NCBI GenBank assembly: GCA_023014485.1
Contig: JAJOZX010012114.1
Span: 1 to 64,000 of the forward strand
Direction: 5' to 3'
DNA length: 64,000 bases
DNA from: Bathynomus jamesi
Lineage: Eukaryota > Arthropoda > Malacostraca > Isopoda > Cirolanidae
Positions within the stretch are counted from its first letter, which is position 1, and the number at the start of each line of letters is the position of its first letter. Below, piece by piece: positions 18,559 through 31,025 of the stretch. The translations under genes were made by a program, and so were the position numbers. The notes beneath the pieces were generated by a model. That model had not been told where the DNA came from, made no database searches, and worked only from the letters and a program-made list of their open reading frames with translations.

Positions 18559-21500
18559 TAGGGTGTGTCGAATTTTTCAACTTTCAAATTCCAAATATGA
18601 GGGGTGCTAAAAAGTTGCAGCATGAATTAGGAATTCTAAAGATATTTTTGTTAATTTAATATAATTTAGTTTTGCTTGGTAAGAAGCTACATAAAAATAG
18701 TGACTTTTTTGACTTTTTTGTGGGATTATATAATAATTATTATATTAATAATTATATATGCTGTATATATAATGCACTGCTGTTTTTGCTTATTTCTCAG
18801 GTTGAAACATATTCATCAGTGTGCTGAAGATTACTTGTCCGTCAGTACTACCATCCTAACCAGTGGGAATTGACCTACAATGGCTTCTAAAAGGAGGACA
18901 AGACTGGGGACATTCACACATATGAGCAACCTAATTGGAACTGATAGAGAGTTGTTGCCCTCTGAACTCCCAACTCTGCGAGACGTTCTGAAATATGGGC
19001 TACTGCTAAGAGAACAAAGTGGTGAGGATGTGAGAAACTACCCAGCAGCCAGTCTTGCAAAGGACATTTACCCTAAAGTGCTTGAAAAGTGGGAACGAGC
19101 AAACAGTTCTTTTGTAGCCCCCGTTGTAAATTCACGAGTCACAATCTTAAACAAAATCCAAGAGAGCTGGGAGCAGGCCAAAAACATATCTCTTGGGAGA
19201 GGAAAGCTACATGTCAAAGAGGCTTTCATTGCAAAACTTGACAAGCTTTTTGACATCCACAGTTGAAAGTGTAAAATTGTTCTCTGCTCTGAATTTGGCT
19301 GCCTTGCAGATGCTGGTTGCAAAAGACGAAACACATTAACTGTACATGCCCTAGGGAGATGAAGATCCCTGTGAAGGAACTTGCTTTCATTAAAGGTCAG
19401 AGAGACAAGTCTGGTTCTATTGGACCACATCAGATTGGCTTGCCAGATCAACCTGAGCACAACAGACAAGTCAAAAAGCAGAAGCGGCAAGAAGACGAAA
19501 GAAGAAGGCTTGCTGAATATAAGCAAAGTAAGCAGGATGTTTCAATGCCATCAAATGAAATAATTTTCTCTGATGATGAAAATGAAGAAGAAATAGCTGA
19601 TGCTCAAGATGGAAAGGATGGAAGTTATGAAGTGACATTAGAAATACCAAGCACGTCTTCAACTTCCAATAAAAAGCCAGAGTACAACACATTAGAAATA
19701 CCTAATGTTGCTATGCATAGCATCAGATATGGTGTTGGCCTGCGTGCCACAGCTGCCATCACCACTGCTGCCTTTATGGATGCTGGCTTGATCACTGAAG
19801 AAGACAAGAGACTTGTAGTTGATCACAATAAAGTCAAGAGGGCCCAAGAAAAAGTTATGAGATCCCTGGATCAGGAATTTGATGATCTTTGTAAGAAGGG
19901 TGAAATTGACTGCATCTTCTTTGACGGCCGTCAAGATACAACTAAAGTTATGCTGAAAGCAGACAATTCAGATCGTCAGTTCCCCAGCATCATCAAAGAA
20001 GAGCATTATTCTGTGTGCAGTGAGCCAGGTGGAAGATATCTCTACCACTTCACTCCTGAGAAAGGCTCAACGAGAAAAAACCTGCTGAAGTTATTGCTGA
20101 TAATCTTGTAGATTTCATGAAGAAGAAGGGCATTGATAAAAGCCTGCAGGCCATTGGAGGTGATTCTACAAATGTTAACACTGGCTGGGAGGGTGGTTCC
20201 ATGCATTGGGTAGAGGTCAAGCTTTGCCGTAAGCTGATCTGGTTGGTTTGTGCCCTCCACACTAACGAGTTACCCCTGCGACACTTAATCACAGCAATGG
20301 ATGGGAAGACCTTGTCTAACAACAAGTGGACAGGTAACATTGGCAAGATGCTAGACACTGCAACCGAACTTGAAATTGATCCTTCATTCACCAAACTCTC
20401 AATTGGAGAGCCTCTTACTTCACTGAGTGACAATGTCGTAAAGGATCTCTCTACTGATCAAGCGTACGGGTATTGGATCACACAGGCCATAAGGACAGGA
20501 GAACTTCCCACAGATCTGGCCCTTCTTGAAATTGGTCCAGTGAGCCATTCAAGGTGGTTGACAACAGCAAACGGGCTTTGTCGCATATGGGTTTCAAAAC
20601 ATGGCCTTAAAAGCAAAACCCTCAACAACTTAAGACTGATAGTGGAATACATTGTTGGTGTGTACTACCCCTGTTGGTTCAACATCAAAGTAAAACACTC
20701 TTGGGTGGAAGGCCCACGCCACATCTTGTTTCAGCTGCGGCTAGTTAGGCTGCAAAAGAAGGCTGTAGTGGATGCTGTTTTGCCAACCATCAAGCGCTCA
20801 GCATGGTATGCATTCAGCGAAATGATAATCCAGACACTCTTGTGCTCAGATGACAGTGAGGAGAGGAGAGCTGGTGCCCAAAAGATTGTTGACATGAGGG
20901 GTGGAGATGATGACACACTTGGAGATCTTTCTGTACGTCCCAGGAAGATACCTTCCATCAACCCCAGTGCTTCTTCCGTGTTGGAGCTGACAGACTGGTC
21001 TGACGGGGTATTTGAACCTCCTTTGACATGTAAACTGACTACAGCGGAAGTAAAGAAGTTCTTTGACAAGCCTATGCAAGTTCCACAGTGGCCCTGTCAT
21101 GCTCAGTCAATAGAGAGGTGTGTGAAACAAGTCACAGAGGCAGCAGGCAGGGTGTATGTATACACATGAGAAACGTGAGGGCTATATCAGAGGCCAAGAA
21201 GCAAGTCGGCGGCTGATGTCCAAGAACGAATCAAAGCAAGACTTGATGAAACTTGTTGTTTAAATATTTTTTTTTACTGATGTCATTACTTTCTAATGTT
21301 GTTTTATGATTACAAGGATATGTTTTATGATTACTAGGATATGTTTTATGCAGAGAAACTAAAATTTTTATAGCATTACCTGACATTTTGAGAAGCTAAA
21401 ATTAATAAATGTTGTTTTCCGAGAGCAATTTATGTGCTTTTTAATCAAACGTAGATTTACCAAGCTAAGTGTTGAGCAATCACAAAAATAATAGCAGATT

Positions 21501-21592
21501 TGAATTCTTCACATCCAAAAACATATTTTTAAAACCCCTCAGTGAAGGAATTGGCAAAAATTAATTTTCACCTCCCAAATTAACACACCCTA
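18559..21592 (+). mobile_element. DNA transposon E2 (TAGGG-terminal family)
   Basis: Ends: TAGGGTGTGTCGAATTTTT on the left and, reversed, TAGGGTGTGTTAATTTGGG on the right. It is flanked by a perfect 9-bp duplication, ACCCACCAG (18550-18558 and 21593-21601). It is inserted within the Tc1-like element and interrupts its transposase coding sequence. It carries one gene in the same orientation as E1's. Confidence 0.88.
18880..21263 (+). pseudogene. E2 transposase-like protein, broken but nearly complete
   Basis: Starts at the ATG of MASKRRTRLG (18880), 18 bp past a stop in the ORF that begins at 18676. An acceptor-like TTATTTCTCAG at 18790-18800 suggests an upstream intron. Frames: 18880-19266, in-frame TGA, Cys-rich segment to about 19340, 19317-20111, 20117-21169, then a shift to a C terminus ending at 21263. 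Landmarks: FFDGRQD (about 19918), GGDSTNVNTG (about 20157), CALHTNELPLRHL (about 20248), HSRWLTTANGLCR (about 20547), HAQSIERCVKQVTEA (about 21100). It has about 790 codons in total. One of the shifts (near 20080) sits in an A6 run. It is the best copy for describing this family. Confidence 0.8.
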
Positions 21593-21850
21593 ACCCACCA
21601 GTCTTCTTTCTATTACGTTTGCTCATCATTATCATATACTCATCATCCTTTTTAGATGTTTTTCGCTTCCATCCTCTACCGGTTTTCTTCTTCACATCCC
21701 CAGTTTGTGAGTCGTGAGAAAGTGTTTTGGAAACAGTAGACAATGATACTCCAGCTTTCGCAGCTATTTGTCTTTGAGTGTTGCCGTCTTTATGGAGAAC
21801 AATAATTTTCAATCTATTCTTTTATGAAATTTCTTTATTTGGAGCCATTA
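21593..21850 (-). pseudogene. Tc1-type transposase N-terminal HTH, truncated by E2
   Basis: Reading leftward from an ATG at 21850 there is MAPNKEIS, an in-frame TAA, then a paired-like helix-turn-helix: KDGNTQRQIAAKAGVSLST followed by VSKTLSHDSQTGDVKKKTG. The basic KRKTSKKDDEYM linker of Tc1 transposases follows. Coding similarity stops at the E2 boundary, and the expected catalytic domain is not found on the far side of E2. Confidence 0.8.
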
Positions 21851-22516
21851 TAGTATCTTATCGGTTAAAAAAATTAGAAGATGAGACATTTTTTGAAAAG
21901 TTTAACAAATAAGATGATATTTTTAAAGAAACTTGCTATTACATGAGGGTATAAACAACACGTGTGAGTCATTAAATCTATAAAACATGTTATTACATTA
22001 AATTTAATAGTATATTCACCAGTAAAGAACCTGGCCCTCAAAATTAGCAGAATCAATAAAAACTAGTAGTGTACTGATTCATAGGCACTGGCAGAATCGG
22101 CCAATTTTTGGGCATTGGCATCGGCCAAATGTAACTGATTCTCTTACTGATTATTTGAAATTTTAAAATTTTCATTACAAAACAAAAACTGTGTTTACAG
22201 AAAAATGGACACCAAAAAACACTATGATAATAATTTATACTCATTTCAAATTGTAATTATATAAAAATATTTTACATTCACAAAAATGTCAAAACATAAT
22301 AAGTTAAGTTGTCCATAAATGTACATTTTCTTGAAGAGCTAATCTCTAAATATTATAAACTGTTGTAATGTAATTGTAAATGGTTGTGTAATGTCTATTT
22401 TTAGTTGAAATTCACAAGTATATAAAAAGTCGTATTGTGGTAGCTGTTCATGTAGACTTGCAGTAATCACAATGGAACCTTATTATTGTAGAAGACTAGT
22501 AAACTACATGGAGTTC

Positions 22517-22689
22517 AGTAGCATGGGCGCAAAATGGGAGAGTGCAATTGCAATGTTGCAAATGTTGACCAATGTTGCAATACCCCCGTTGCAAGATCCC
22601 TCCAAGTCCCCCCTTTGTTGCAAGACCCCTTCCATCCCGCTGTCACAAGCTGGAGGAATCAACCTAATCTAAGAGAGATAGGAGAGAAA

Positions 22690-22723
<34 letters not shown>

Positions 22724-23420
22724 CCATCCTTCGCCTAGCTCCGCCAGACGCATAACAATGCTGTTGGCTTAGAAGGACCTAATCAACCAGTTGGCTAAGA
22801 AGGCTTAATCTGGCTTAGAAGGCGTAAATGGCTTGTTCAGGTGCACATTATTATTTTTGAGTTGCCAGATTCCACTATTTATTTAAGTAAAGCATATATT
22901 CTTGACAGATGGCTTAGAAGTCTTAAGCAGCCAGTCGGTTTAGAAGACATAACCTGCCATTTTGTATACATATATATATATTTACTTAATTAAATAATAT
23001 CGTTTATATATACAACCAAAAGGATTAAATAAAACACCATTACATCATTCTGTTTATTTGACGAATTATTGGAAATAATTTCATGAAATATCTGGAAAAT
23101 ATATACACAATCAAATTAGTTCATTCTATACACAGTTTAAACGAAGAATATATTCAATAAAAATAGTAATAGCATAAGAAATACGAATGAAGAACATATA
23201 CAATAAAAAAATAATAATAGCATAAGAAATACACAAGTTGAAAGAAGAATATATATATAATAAAAAAATAAAAAATAATAATATAAGAAATATGTAGTTT
23301 TAAACGAAGGAATATAATCATAAAAATAATAGTACAGGAGAAATCTATATACACACATTTATATTAAATAATTAAATATATAGAAAATAAATATACTGCA
23401 AAACCCTCAAAATACATACA
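22517..23420. repeat. P1 left terminal region with short tandem repeats
   Basis: Holds a (GA)n run (22683-22722), repeated GGCTTAGAAGGCGTAAATGG-type units (22765-22950) and an AT-rich repeat of about 65-70 bp (23140-23310, AATAATAGCATAAGAAATAC twice or more). P2 has the same unit types at 57740-58870. No gene is present. Confidence 0.75.
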
Positions 23421-23422
23421 CT

Positions 23423-24505
23423 TTATGTTCTACTGCACTTAACTAAAACACTAAACTGGCATGTGATCGAGTCTACAGTTACATCATTGTTGCTTTGCAC
23501 TATACAATAAATATGATTTAACATTATTTCACCGCTCAAGTTATAGGGATGCCTATACTTGATGTAAAGGGCCTTCATTTCGTTCAATACTATTTTTGTA
23601 CCCACTTTACATTCGGTTGGCAAGTTATCTTTAAACACGGACAGAATACGCTTAAACACACGCACAAAGGGGTCATCGTTAGCCACATCATTATTAAATA
23701 CAAGTTTATAAACACTCCTTTCCAATCGAGGGTTTATTTTTACCAATCCGAGCTTTTCAATCGTGAACCCCTCTTCACACTGCAAAGCAGCAGTTGAAAT
23801 AATCTTCCAAGTCGTTACGACAGCTGCTCATCATATAAATATACAATTCTTCAGGGTGAACGGCGTAGGTGAGCTCAGCCCCGTACGCTCAAGTCCTTTG
23901 TACCAAAGTTCATGATATTTCGAAGAGTTTAAACCTTTTAAATAAGCATCCAGTTCCAGACCATTCTCGCCTTGTTCAGTCCTACACTCGGTAAACCCGT
24001 GGAGCAGAGCGGTGTATGCGTATTCAAGAACCGTATCAAAATAAAGCATATCCGTAACACTTGTGTCTAATATAGGCTTCAACTTGCGGAAACCGACGAT
24101 TTCAAACATTCTATCGAGGATCAATCGGTTTCGCGTAGGAACAAGAACGTTATTATCAGAAGCATTCTTCCACATCAATCATATATCAATGCATGGTTGA
24201 TCGTTATTTATACACAACATACAAACAATGGCATATAAGGGGGGATCACTAATCTGTTCTCTTCTTGTGCCTACACAAGCAGGTATTTTATAACGATCCT
24301 CGCTCAACTTCTCAACTACCAGGAAGACTCTATTTATCTCCTCAACACTTAAATCAACAACATTCCGTTTACCAGAGTTTGTTTGTCTGCAAGTCGTTTC
24401 CACAATATAGTTAATGGCACCGGTTTCACGCCTGAACACGCGCAATGACTTCGTCACGGACACATCGTACACAGCATTGAGAATGCTGCTGAGAGGAAGC
24501 TCCAT
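23423..24505 (-). pseudogene. Polinton gene G1 (uncharacterised), P1 copy
   Basis: I do not recognise a known domain. It starts MELPLSSILNAVYDVSVTKS (24505), is interrupted by an in-frame TGA at 24179-24181 where P2 has Arg, reads on to 23831, then shifts into a C-terminal frame (23785-23423). P2 has a homologue of the same length and order. The VTKSLRVFRR and YAIVCMLCINND segments are well conserved between copies. About 360 residues in total; no signal peptide or membrane segment is evident. Confidence 0.7.
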
Positions 24506-24745
24506 CGTATTCTATTGTGAGGAGTACACGACCGGCAGGTTCAAGTTCTGAGATGACTATGAGCACAAGTGGGTGGACCGGCTCTTCGGCAGGTGTGGAG
24601 GAGTGAGTCACACCATAAGCTGATGAATCGTGTGCGGCGTTGTTCCAACGTGAAAGATTCATGTGAATACTTGTATCCCGTTATACTGGGTAGGTGTTTT
24701 GAGAAATTTTCAGATACATGAAGCAATACCAGTTTTAATGTTTCA

Positions 24746-25364
24746 TCACCTCAGATTGCGTACCAGATATTTTCGTTCATTTCCACGAACTAAACACATT
24801 TTATTCACACTCCAGCGCACTACTTGAGAGAAAAATATGCCCATATTTTTTTTTTTGCTTAGCAGACAATACTCGTTTTCAAATTCTATTAAAAACTCAT
24901 GCAGGCCTCTAGCCACAACCTCACTAGAAACCTCGTCATGATATATATTAATGTAGTGGTAAAAATAATTCAGATTCTCCATTATGACAAGATTTACATT
25001 CTCAACCGTAGGGTACGAGTACGCGGTATGATGTAACATGACATAATATCGCTTGTCACACCACTCATCAACAAGACTCACTAATCATGACCGATGCTTC
25101 TCTTCAGCACGCGTTGTTTCTTCACTTCACGGTATATGTAAGCATTTATAAAGTTTAGTCTAGTCCTACAACATAGTTCAATACGTCGCTTGTGCCACGA
25201 AATCCTGTAATGCTCTCGTCAGAATAGCCGTAGAGTATTTGTACCTCTTGTTCCTCAAGCTTCGCACGGTTCAATGTAGCCTTAAATGTATCAAAGGAGG
25301 GAGGGATAGGGAGTCTTTGAGTGTTCACCACATCTTCACACTTTGCAATATTAAAGGTAGACAT
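24746..25364 (-). pseudogene. Polinton gene G2 (uncharacterised), P1 copy
   Basis: Homologue of the intact 196-residue P2 gene. It starts MSTFNIAKCEDVV (25364) and is frameshifted near 25155-25100. Its C-terminal half, 25081-24746, contains DEWCDKRYYVMLHHTAYSYP and YYHYINIYHDE-like sequence matching P2. The upstream extension to 25553 translates a (CA)n repeat and is not coding. Function unknown. Confidence 0.7.
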
Positions 25365-25523
25365 TACTATATTTCGTCTCCGTAGGATTTCTTCAAATGC
25401 ACGTCTGAGTTCCAGACTTGTAGCGGTCAACTGAGCACACAGGGGTAGAGATATGCCCAGGTAGTAGCAGGAGTCACGTGACCATTGATCGATCATACAG
25501 GGGGAGGAGCTTACAACTTTCTC

Positions 25524-25524
<1 letters not shown>

Positions 25525-25553
<29 letters not shown>
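25525..25553. repeat. (CA)n microsatellite
   Basis: An uninterrupted CA run in the spacer between G2 and M1. P2 has a shorter CA run at the equivalent place (60972-60987). Confidence 0.9.
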
Positions 25554-25557
<4 letters not shown>

Positions 25558-25682
25558 GAAAGTGAAACGCTAAATGAAACACGATTTATTTAATAAATAT
25601 ATCGAATTATTCAAGATATATATTTACAAATACGTGTAATAAATAAACATACCGTTAACAAATAGACATATATATATACACA

Positions 25683-26895
25683 CAGGGTGTCCCATAAGTC
25701 CGGCATCATAGGAAAAATAATAAAAAAAGGCAAAACAAAAGCTTTTATTTACAGAACGTGCTCAATATGTCCACCATTGTTTTCAATACACAAACTCAGA
25801 CGTGATACCCAGTCAGCAAGCACACGGTGAATGATGTCAGGAGTAATGGTGTTACATGCCCCAATAATGCGCTGCCGCAAATGTTCAACACTCTTAATTT
25901 TCTCTGCGTATACCAGCGCTTTCAAGTGGCCCCAGAGATAAAAATCTAGTGGCGTGAGATCCGGGCTTCTAGCTGGCCATTCCACAGGCCCTCGACGTCC
26001 TATCCAATGACCAGGGAATTGTTGGTACAGGTATTTCCTTACTTGGGTGCTGTAATGTGCAGGAGCGCCGTCTTGCTGGAACCATGTTGGGAAATTTCTT
26101 TCTTCGTTCAAGACACTGGGAAATGCTTCTTCCTTGAGCATACGTAGCTAGGTGCCTCCAGTGACATGTTCATCGAAAAAGAGGGGGCCTATGATGCGAT
26201 CCTTCCAAATGCCACACCATACCATCACCCGAGATGCACCTTGTTCCTTTGAAGAGGTATACCAGTGAGGGTTGTTTAGAGACCAGTAGCGGGTGTTCTG
26301 TCGATTTACCTCACCATTTCCATAAAAAACAGCCTCGTCACTGAACAGAATGGTGGACGGGAAATTGGCATCCCGAGCATATTGTTCCGTAGCCCATTCA
26401 CAAAATTCCATCCGCCGGTTGGGATCATCTTCGCTTAATTTCTGTAAGATCTGAAGTTTATATGGATGCCATTTGTGAGCCTGAAGAATGCGATGGATGC
26501 TACTTTTCGATACTCCTGTCTCGGCGGACAATCGCCGAAGAGACTTATTGGGACTTCTGTTAAAATGAGCCAGGATAGCAGTCGCTGTATCATTGTCAGT
26601 GGACCTCCGTGAAGGTCCACTGCGTGGTTTATCTTCTATGGATCCTGTTTCCTTAAACTTTTCAACAAGTCTGCTAACACAACCCTGTGTTATTGGCTCG
26701 CGGTCTGGATGCAGTGTGTTAAATTCAGCAGCGGCCTCTCTTTGACTCCGATTTCCTATGAGTAGAATTATATGGATTCCTTCTTCCTTGTTCACAGACA
26801 TTATGGCCTGTAGAAAGAGAAAAATATGAATTATGGTTTGTAGAAATAGAAAAATATGAATTTCTCCTATGATGCCGGACTTATGGGACACCCTG
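25683..26895 (-). mobile_element. mariner-type element M1 (DD41D), in P1
   Basis: Near-perfect terminal inverted repeats of about 36 bp, beginning CAGGGTGTCCCATAAGTCC at both ends. It is 1213 bp, flanked on the right by TA and on the left by CA within a TA/CA microsatellite. It sits between G2 and the end of the polymerase gene of P1. The homologous spacer in P2 (60811-61230) has no such insert, so P2 is the empty site. Confidence 0.92.
25749..26801 (-). pseudogene. M1 transposase, one in-frame stop
   Basis: A cut-and-paste transposase of about 350 residues. Met at 26801 (MSVNKEEG) is the sensible start; upstream sequence is microsatellite. N-terminal helix-turn-helix region includes NRSQREAAAEF and the GRPR-like KPRSGPSRR; a second HTH includes SLRRLSAETGVSKSSIHRIL. 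Catalytic residues: Asp in ILFSDEA, Asp in QQDGAPAHY, Asp in SPDLTPLDFYLWG. There are 41 residues between the last two (DD41D), as in rosa/Visitor-type mariners. A single TAG at 26148-26150 interrupts an otherwise open frame (GGT stop LRM); the rest looks intact, so decay is recent. Confidence 0.92.
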
Positions 26896-26899
26896 TATA

Positions 26900-26931
<32 letters not shown>

Positions 26932-26932
<1 letters not shown>

Positions 26933-29900
26933 CAAGGATTATGGTATCCAAAGTGTACAGTATCATAGGTACCAGGCACCTGGTAACGTTTCCTTCAGGT
27001 GTTACGGCATACCTTCGTAACCCTAAGTTCCTTTACGCCACCCAGCTTCTGCACCCGAAAATTGTGGGTCCCCACACTCAGTTGGGGCGGTTGGTCGCCC
27101 TCATCTTCCAAGCACACTAGATCCTTCAACGATTCAAAGTTAACGACCCACCGATTCGCTGGTTCAGCGTGATACCCTCAGCCTTCACGATATATTTCAT
27201 ATCCTCCCCCACCCTCAGCCGTACCCCATTCGTTTTTGGCCCTGTTGATACAAAGGATTCAGCGTATGCGATGTCTCTATACTCATCCTTGATCTCATCA
27301 GTCAACTCTCCGAGGAATTAGCTGAATGGCGGCATGTATTCCCCCTCCCTCGCTGTGAATATCACACTATCTGTATCGGTGTACAGAACCCTCCGTCCAA
27401 GAGAATGCAATAGACCCCAAAGTTTGTTGCGTGCGTAGGCCGTTGTGAAGCTGGCTACAGGTATGTTTGTAACACACGATGTGTCCTTGGCCAATTCGGT
27501 AATGTTGCACTTTATTATGTACGTATTACCTACATTCATGATCTCCATGACCTCTCAATCGGGAGCATTGACATAATTCCAGACTTCACTATAACTTTGG
27601 GCCAAATGAACGTTCCCCTTGCCTGTATTCTGTGCAAATTTTCCACAAAGCCTGTTTAGACACAACTCTGCATTAAAGCGCTTGCCAGGGTTCTTTACAA
27701 TTTGGGAACGGTCAATCCCTTGACGGTCACGGTAACGTTGAATATAAGCCTATTTTTCATCTTCGGTATCAACTCCTCGCGGATACCCTGATGCCTCTAC
27801 CTTATCCTTCAAAAAAGTATTTATATTTGGCGTGAAAAGGTTGGGTAGCTTTTGAAACCTCCACACCTCATATATCTTCAATATTCTGTAGCCATGGTGA
27901 ACGGCTAGGGACAGCTTAGGGCTTGTATATACGCCTCTGATCTTACGCTCGTTGGTTGTGTGATTACAAGCCCCATTGTTCTCCTCTGCGCGCTTCACGC
28001 ACAGGGGAAACATGAGCTTATGGTCTAAAACGATGGGTAAGATCGGCATCCATAAATCGCGAGGGGGAGCACATCTACGAAAGAAAGACCGAAATAATTC
28101 TTGTTCAAATTTATTGAGAACACCTCGATGGTGGGCAGGTCAGGTCCCACCAGTTTTTCAGGTGAACCTACGGGGTACGGATTGTTCTTCATCACGTGGT
28201 ATAAACAACAGAATTCGTGGAGTTTCACTCCCTCCTTAGGTGGAAAGTATAGCTTGATAGTATAGCTTGATTTGTACGCCCTCCGAACAAGCTATCACCG
28301 CATTTGAGAGGATCCAGCACCATTGAACGCTTGATCGTGTTTATTTCTTCACGGTACTGTTCAACTGTTTCCATCCGTGCATCATACTCATGCTCCCACA
28401 AGACCTTGTGAGTGAAATGGGTGCCAATAAGTTGATCGCGGGTGCGGGACCATGCAAGACTGTCGGCATGAAATCTACCGTGGATATCTCCTACGATTCC
28501 ACACTCAGGACGGGGGCATTCGTGCAACCAGCAACCGTTAAAGGAGTCCACAGTCTTCTCACCAGTGGCACGGTTTTCGCTGAGACCATCGACCCGAAAA
28601 ACACGACTATTAACCTTAATGGGTACTACCTCCGTGTTGCGGGCATGCTGTATGTATACACCTGTCTGCTGCTGTATGTGTATGAACCAGTAAATAGCCT
28701 TGTGCCCATAACTATGGGGATTGTTTCTGTGAATGACAGGCATAAAATTGTTCTTGAACACCATAAAGCACAATTCCACGATGGTGGTTGCGACTTGCAA
28801 CGGATCGCATTTGAAAGTCTATGCACATCCTTCTAAAGGCCTGGAAACATACTCTAAGCGCGCGCACATCAATCTTGCAATAACGCTCACATTCATCAGC
28901 TATAGTGTAAGGATTAGATTCATTAAAACTGTCGTAGTACCTCTCAAAATCTTCACGCTCACTATTACTCATGTTGGCGTAATTAAAGTAATGTTATGGG
29001 GGTCCAAGTAATTTAAAGTGTCGCTAGTGAGGAAAGTGTAAGCGAAATACCCTTTTGAAACTTCGGCGGCTACACCCATTACCTTGGGTAGCTTGGCTAA
29101 TTTACAAGGTGTAAATAATAAAGTGTCTTTAAACTGTACAGTACCTCTTATTTGCATGTGTATAAGATTGTTTCCTCTTTTCCAGGGATCGCCTGTAAAT
29201 ATCTCCGATGACTCGTACTCAAGCAGTTCCTTATAAAGGAAATGTGTGTCAAATTTTGCCCTTTATGGGCAAGAATATACACTAATTTTTTGGAACTTGT
29301 CCGCTAACTTGACAATATAGGACACAAAGCGTTTCACAGGCCTGTCGTGTGCGATCGTTTTAAAAACGTTTGTCCGTTTACCACATTTGTGACATTCATC
29401 ACACTCACTCTCCATGCACTTATCACAGATAGTCTGACTTACAAGTAGATGTGGGATAACGTCTTTGGTTTGAGCAGCCGTATATGTTTCTATATCGTAG
29501 TACACAATTATACAAGGTCTACTTTCAGGCTTAGCATCTTTCATATAACATACTTGCTTTATACCATCTTATATTTCTCATGGCATATAGGACAGTGAAT
29601 TTCATCACATTTATGCTTGAATTTTCCCCAGTTAGCCATCATATGAAACATATCACATTCACAGATTCTCATTTCCCTACACGTGCCAATTGACCTATGG
29701 AGCTCAAAACAGTTATTATTGAAAAATGTACATCTACACACATTACTCAAGACCCCTTACACAAATCATGATGCCTTCCATATTTTCGACTTTTATCATA
29801 ACTCGCGTAAAGAGTCCTTATATTACTGATGGGAAGATACGGTACCCTGACAGTCCTAAAATAAGTAGGGGTCTTGTACGATCTCTTACACAGCTTTTAC

Positions 29901-30954
29901 AAACATACACAGTCCTACGACGATCATCCATTCCAAATACAACAATACGAGCATTCATTTCCCTCTCTACACTTCTCAGCTCTTCAGGACCCATATTACA
30001 ATCAAACTCAAGCTTGCACTCTGAAGCCAGTTTACGGGCTCGCTCCACAACCGAAGGGAACCAAATTTTTTGCGACCGTGTATTTTGTACAGTAAACATA
30101 CGGGCCAAGACTAATTCTATAAAGCCGCAACCACGATAGTTGTTTATATGCCGTCTGTAAATAGCCTGAGAATTGAAGTTAAGAGTATAATGTGTGGCAC
30201 TATGACCCGCAACACGGCATACACGGTCAATATCTACCGTGAAGTTGTCCATATTGAAGGCTGTACTACTTTGAGAGGCCTGCATTATACGGCCTAATAT
30301 ATATTCTACATCTACAACTGCCAAGAGTCTGTATGGTATTACTACCCAAAAATCTACATCCCTGTCATCTGAGCCGAACCCGAAGGACAGCCTCGTCCTG
30401 ACTTCACGTTCGTCGCAGTTCTGAAGGGCAAACTCTACAATACGTTCAACTACGCGCCATAGTCCGTGTTCAACACCATTGCTATACATGGACACAGGGT
30501 CAACCCTCACTATGTACCAATTTCTAGTCAGGGCCGGGGTGGGGATAGAGGTGCGCACCAACTCGACTGTTATGCCATCCTCTACAGCACGAGAAGTAGC
30601 TGCTGTTGTGGAGGATGCGACTGGAATTGAACAGGAATAAGGGGGTACATCTTTATTTGAGGAAGGAGCTAGTGTGGGGGTTGTGTCGTAAGGGTTGGGC
30701 TCTATTACTGAGGGTCTAACAACCGGTGCAATCCTGGCACGCTTTATAACTCACGTGGAAGGCTCTTCATCATGCCTCCTTTTTGAATTGTCGCATGGGG
30801 GCGCTACAGGTGTCGCTGGTGTATGTTCGTCAGCGGGGGTGGAGTCTGTAACCACAACTACACTGTCATCGGGATCGTCTGTAAAATCGATGATGGGGAC
30901 AGGATGCTGTACCTCGTCATCATTCACGGTTCTGTAGAAGAAGAGGAAAAACAA
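26932..30954 (-). pseudogene. Polinton protein-primed DNA polymerase B, P1 copy, many frameshifts
   Basis: The replicative polymerase of Polintons. From the N terminus: a proline/acidic-rich leader from 30954 (in-frame TGA at 30751), an N-terminal domain (30561-29818), a Cys-rich zinc-ribbon-like region (29750-29559), exonuclease motif I YYDIETY (about 29480), then polymerase motifs to TDTDS of motif C (about 27375), with the stop at 26932. It is broken into at least nine frames (29750-29559, 29544-29263, 29157-28969, 28972-28712, 28800-28225, 28228-28025, 28049-27750, 27548-27318 and the C terminus), so it cannot make a polymerase. The P2 homologue confirms every segment. The gene starts about 70 bp from the divergent ATPase gene. 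Confidence 0.88.
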
Positions 30955-31025
30955 GACTGTAGAATATAAGGAACACCACTTAAATTTTTATTATATTTTG
31001 TAAATGATCCACTTAGGAGTGTGAC

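Larger units (their letters stand above)
18421..22480 (-). mobile_element. Tc1-like element with about 105-bp TIRs, split by E2
   Basis: The left end starts AGGTTCCATTATGATTAAGG. The right end, reversed, starts AGGTTCCATTGTGATTACTG. The match continues about 105 bp, through CAGCTACCACAATAC and AAAAATAGACATTACACAACC. TA dinucleotides flank both ends, as expected for Tc1/mariner. Without E2 it is about 1 kb, so it is internally deleted and keeps only the start of its transposase. Confidence 0.8.

Noticed and set aside
25365..25553. N-terminal extension of G2 in P1 (MCVCVCVCV)
   Set aside because: Translation of a (CA)n microsatellite; the P2 homologue starts at MATFNIA.
26802..26966. N-terminal extension of the M1 transposase with IYIYIYIY
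   Set aside because: It crosses the TIR and (TA)n flank; MSVNKEEG at 26801 is the natural start.
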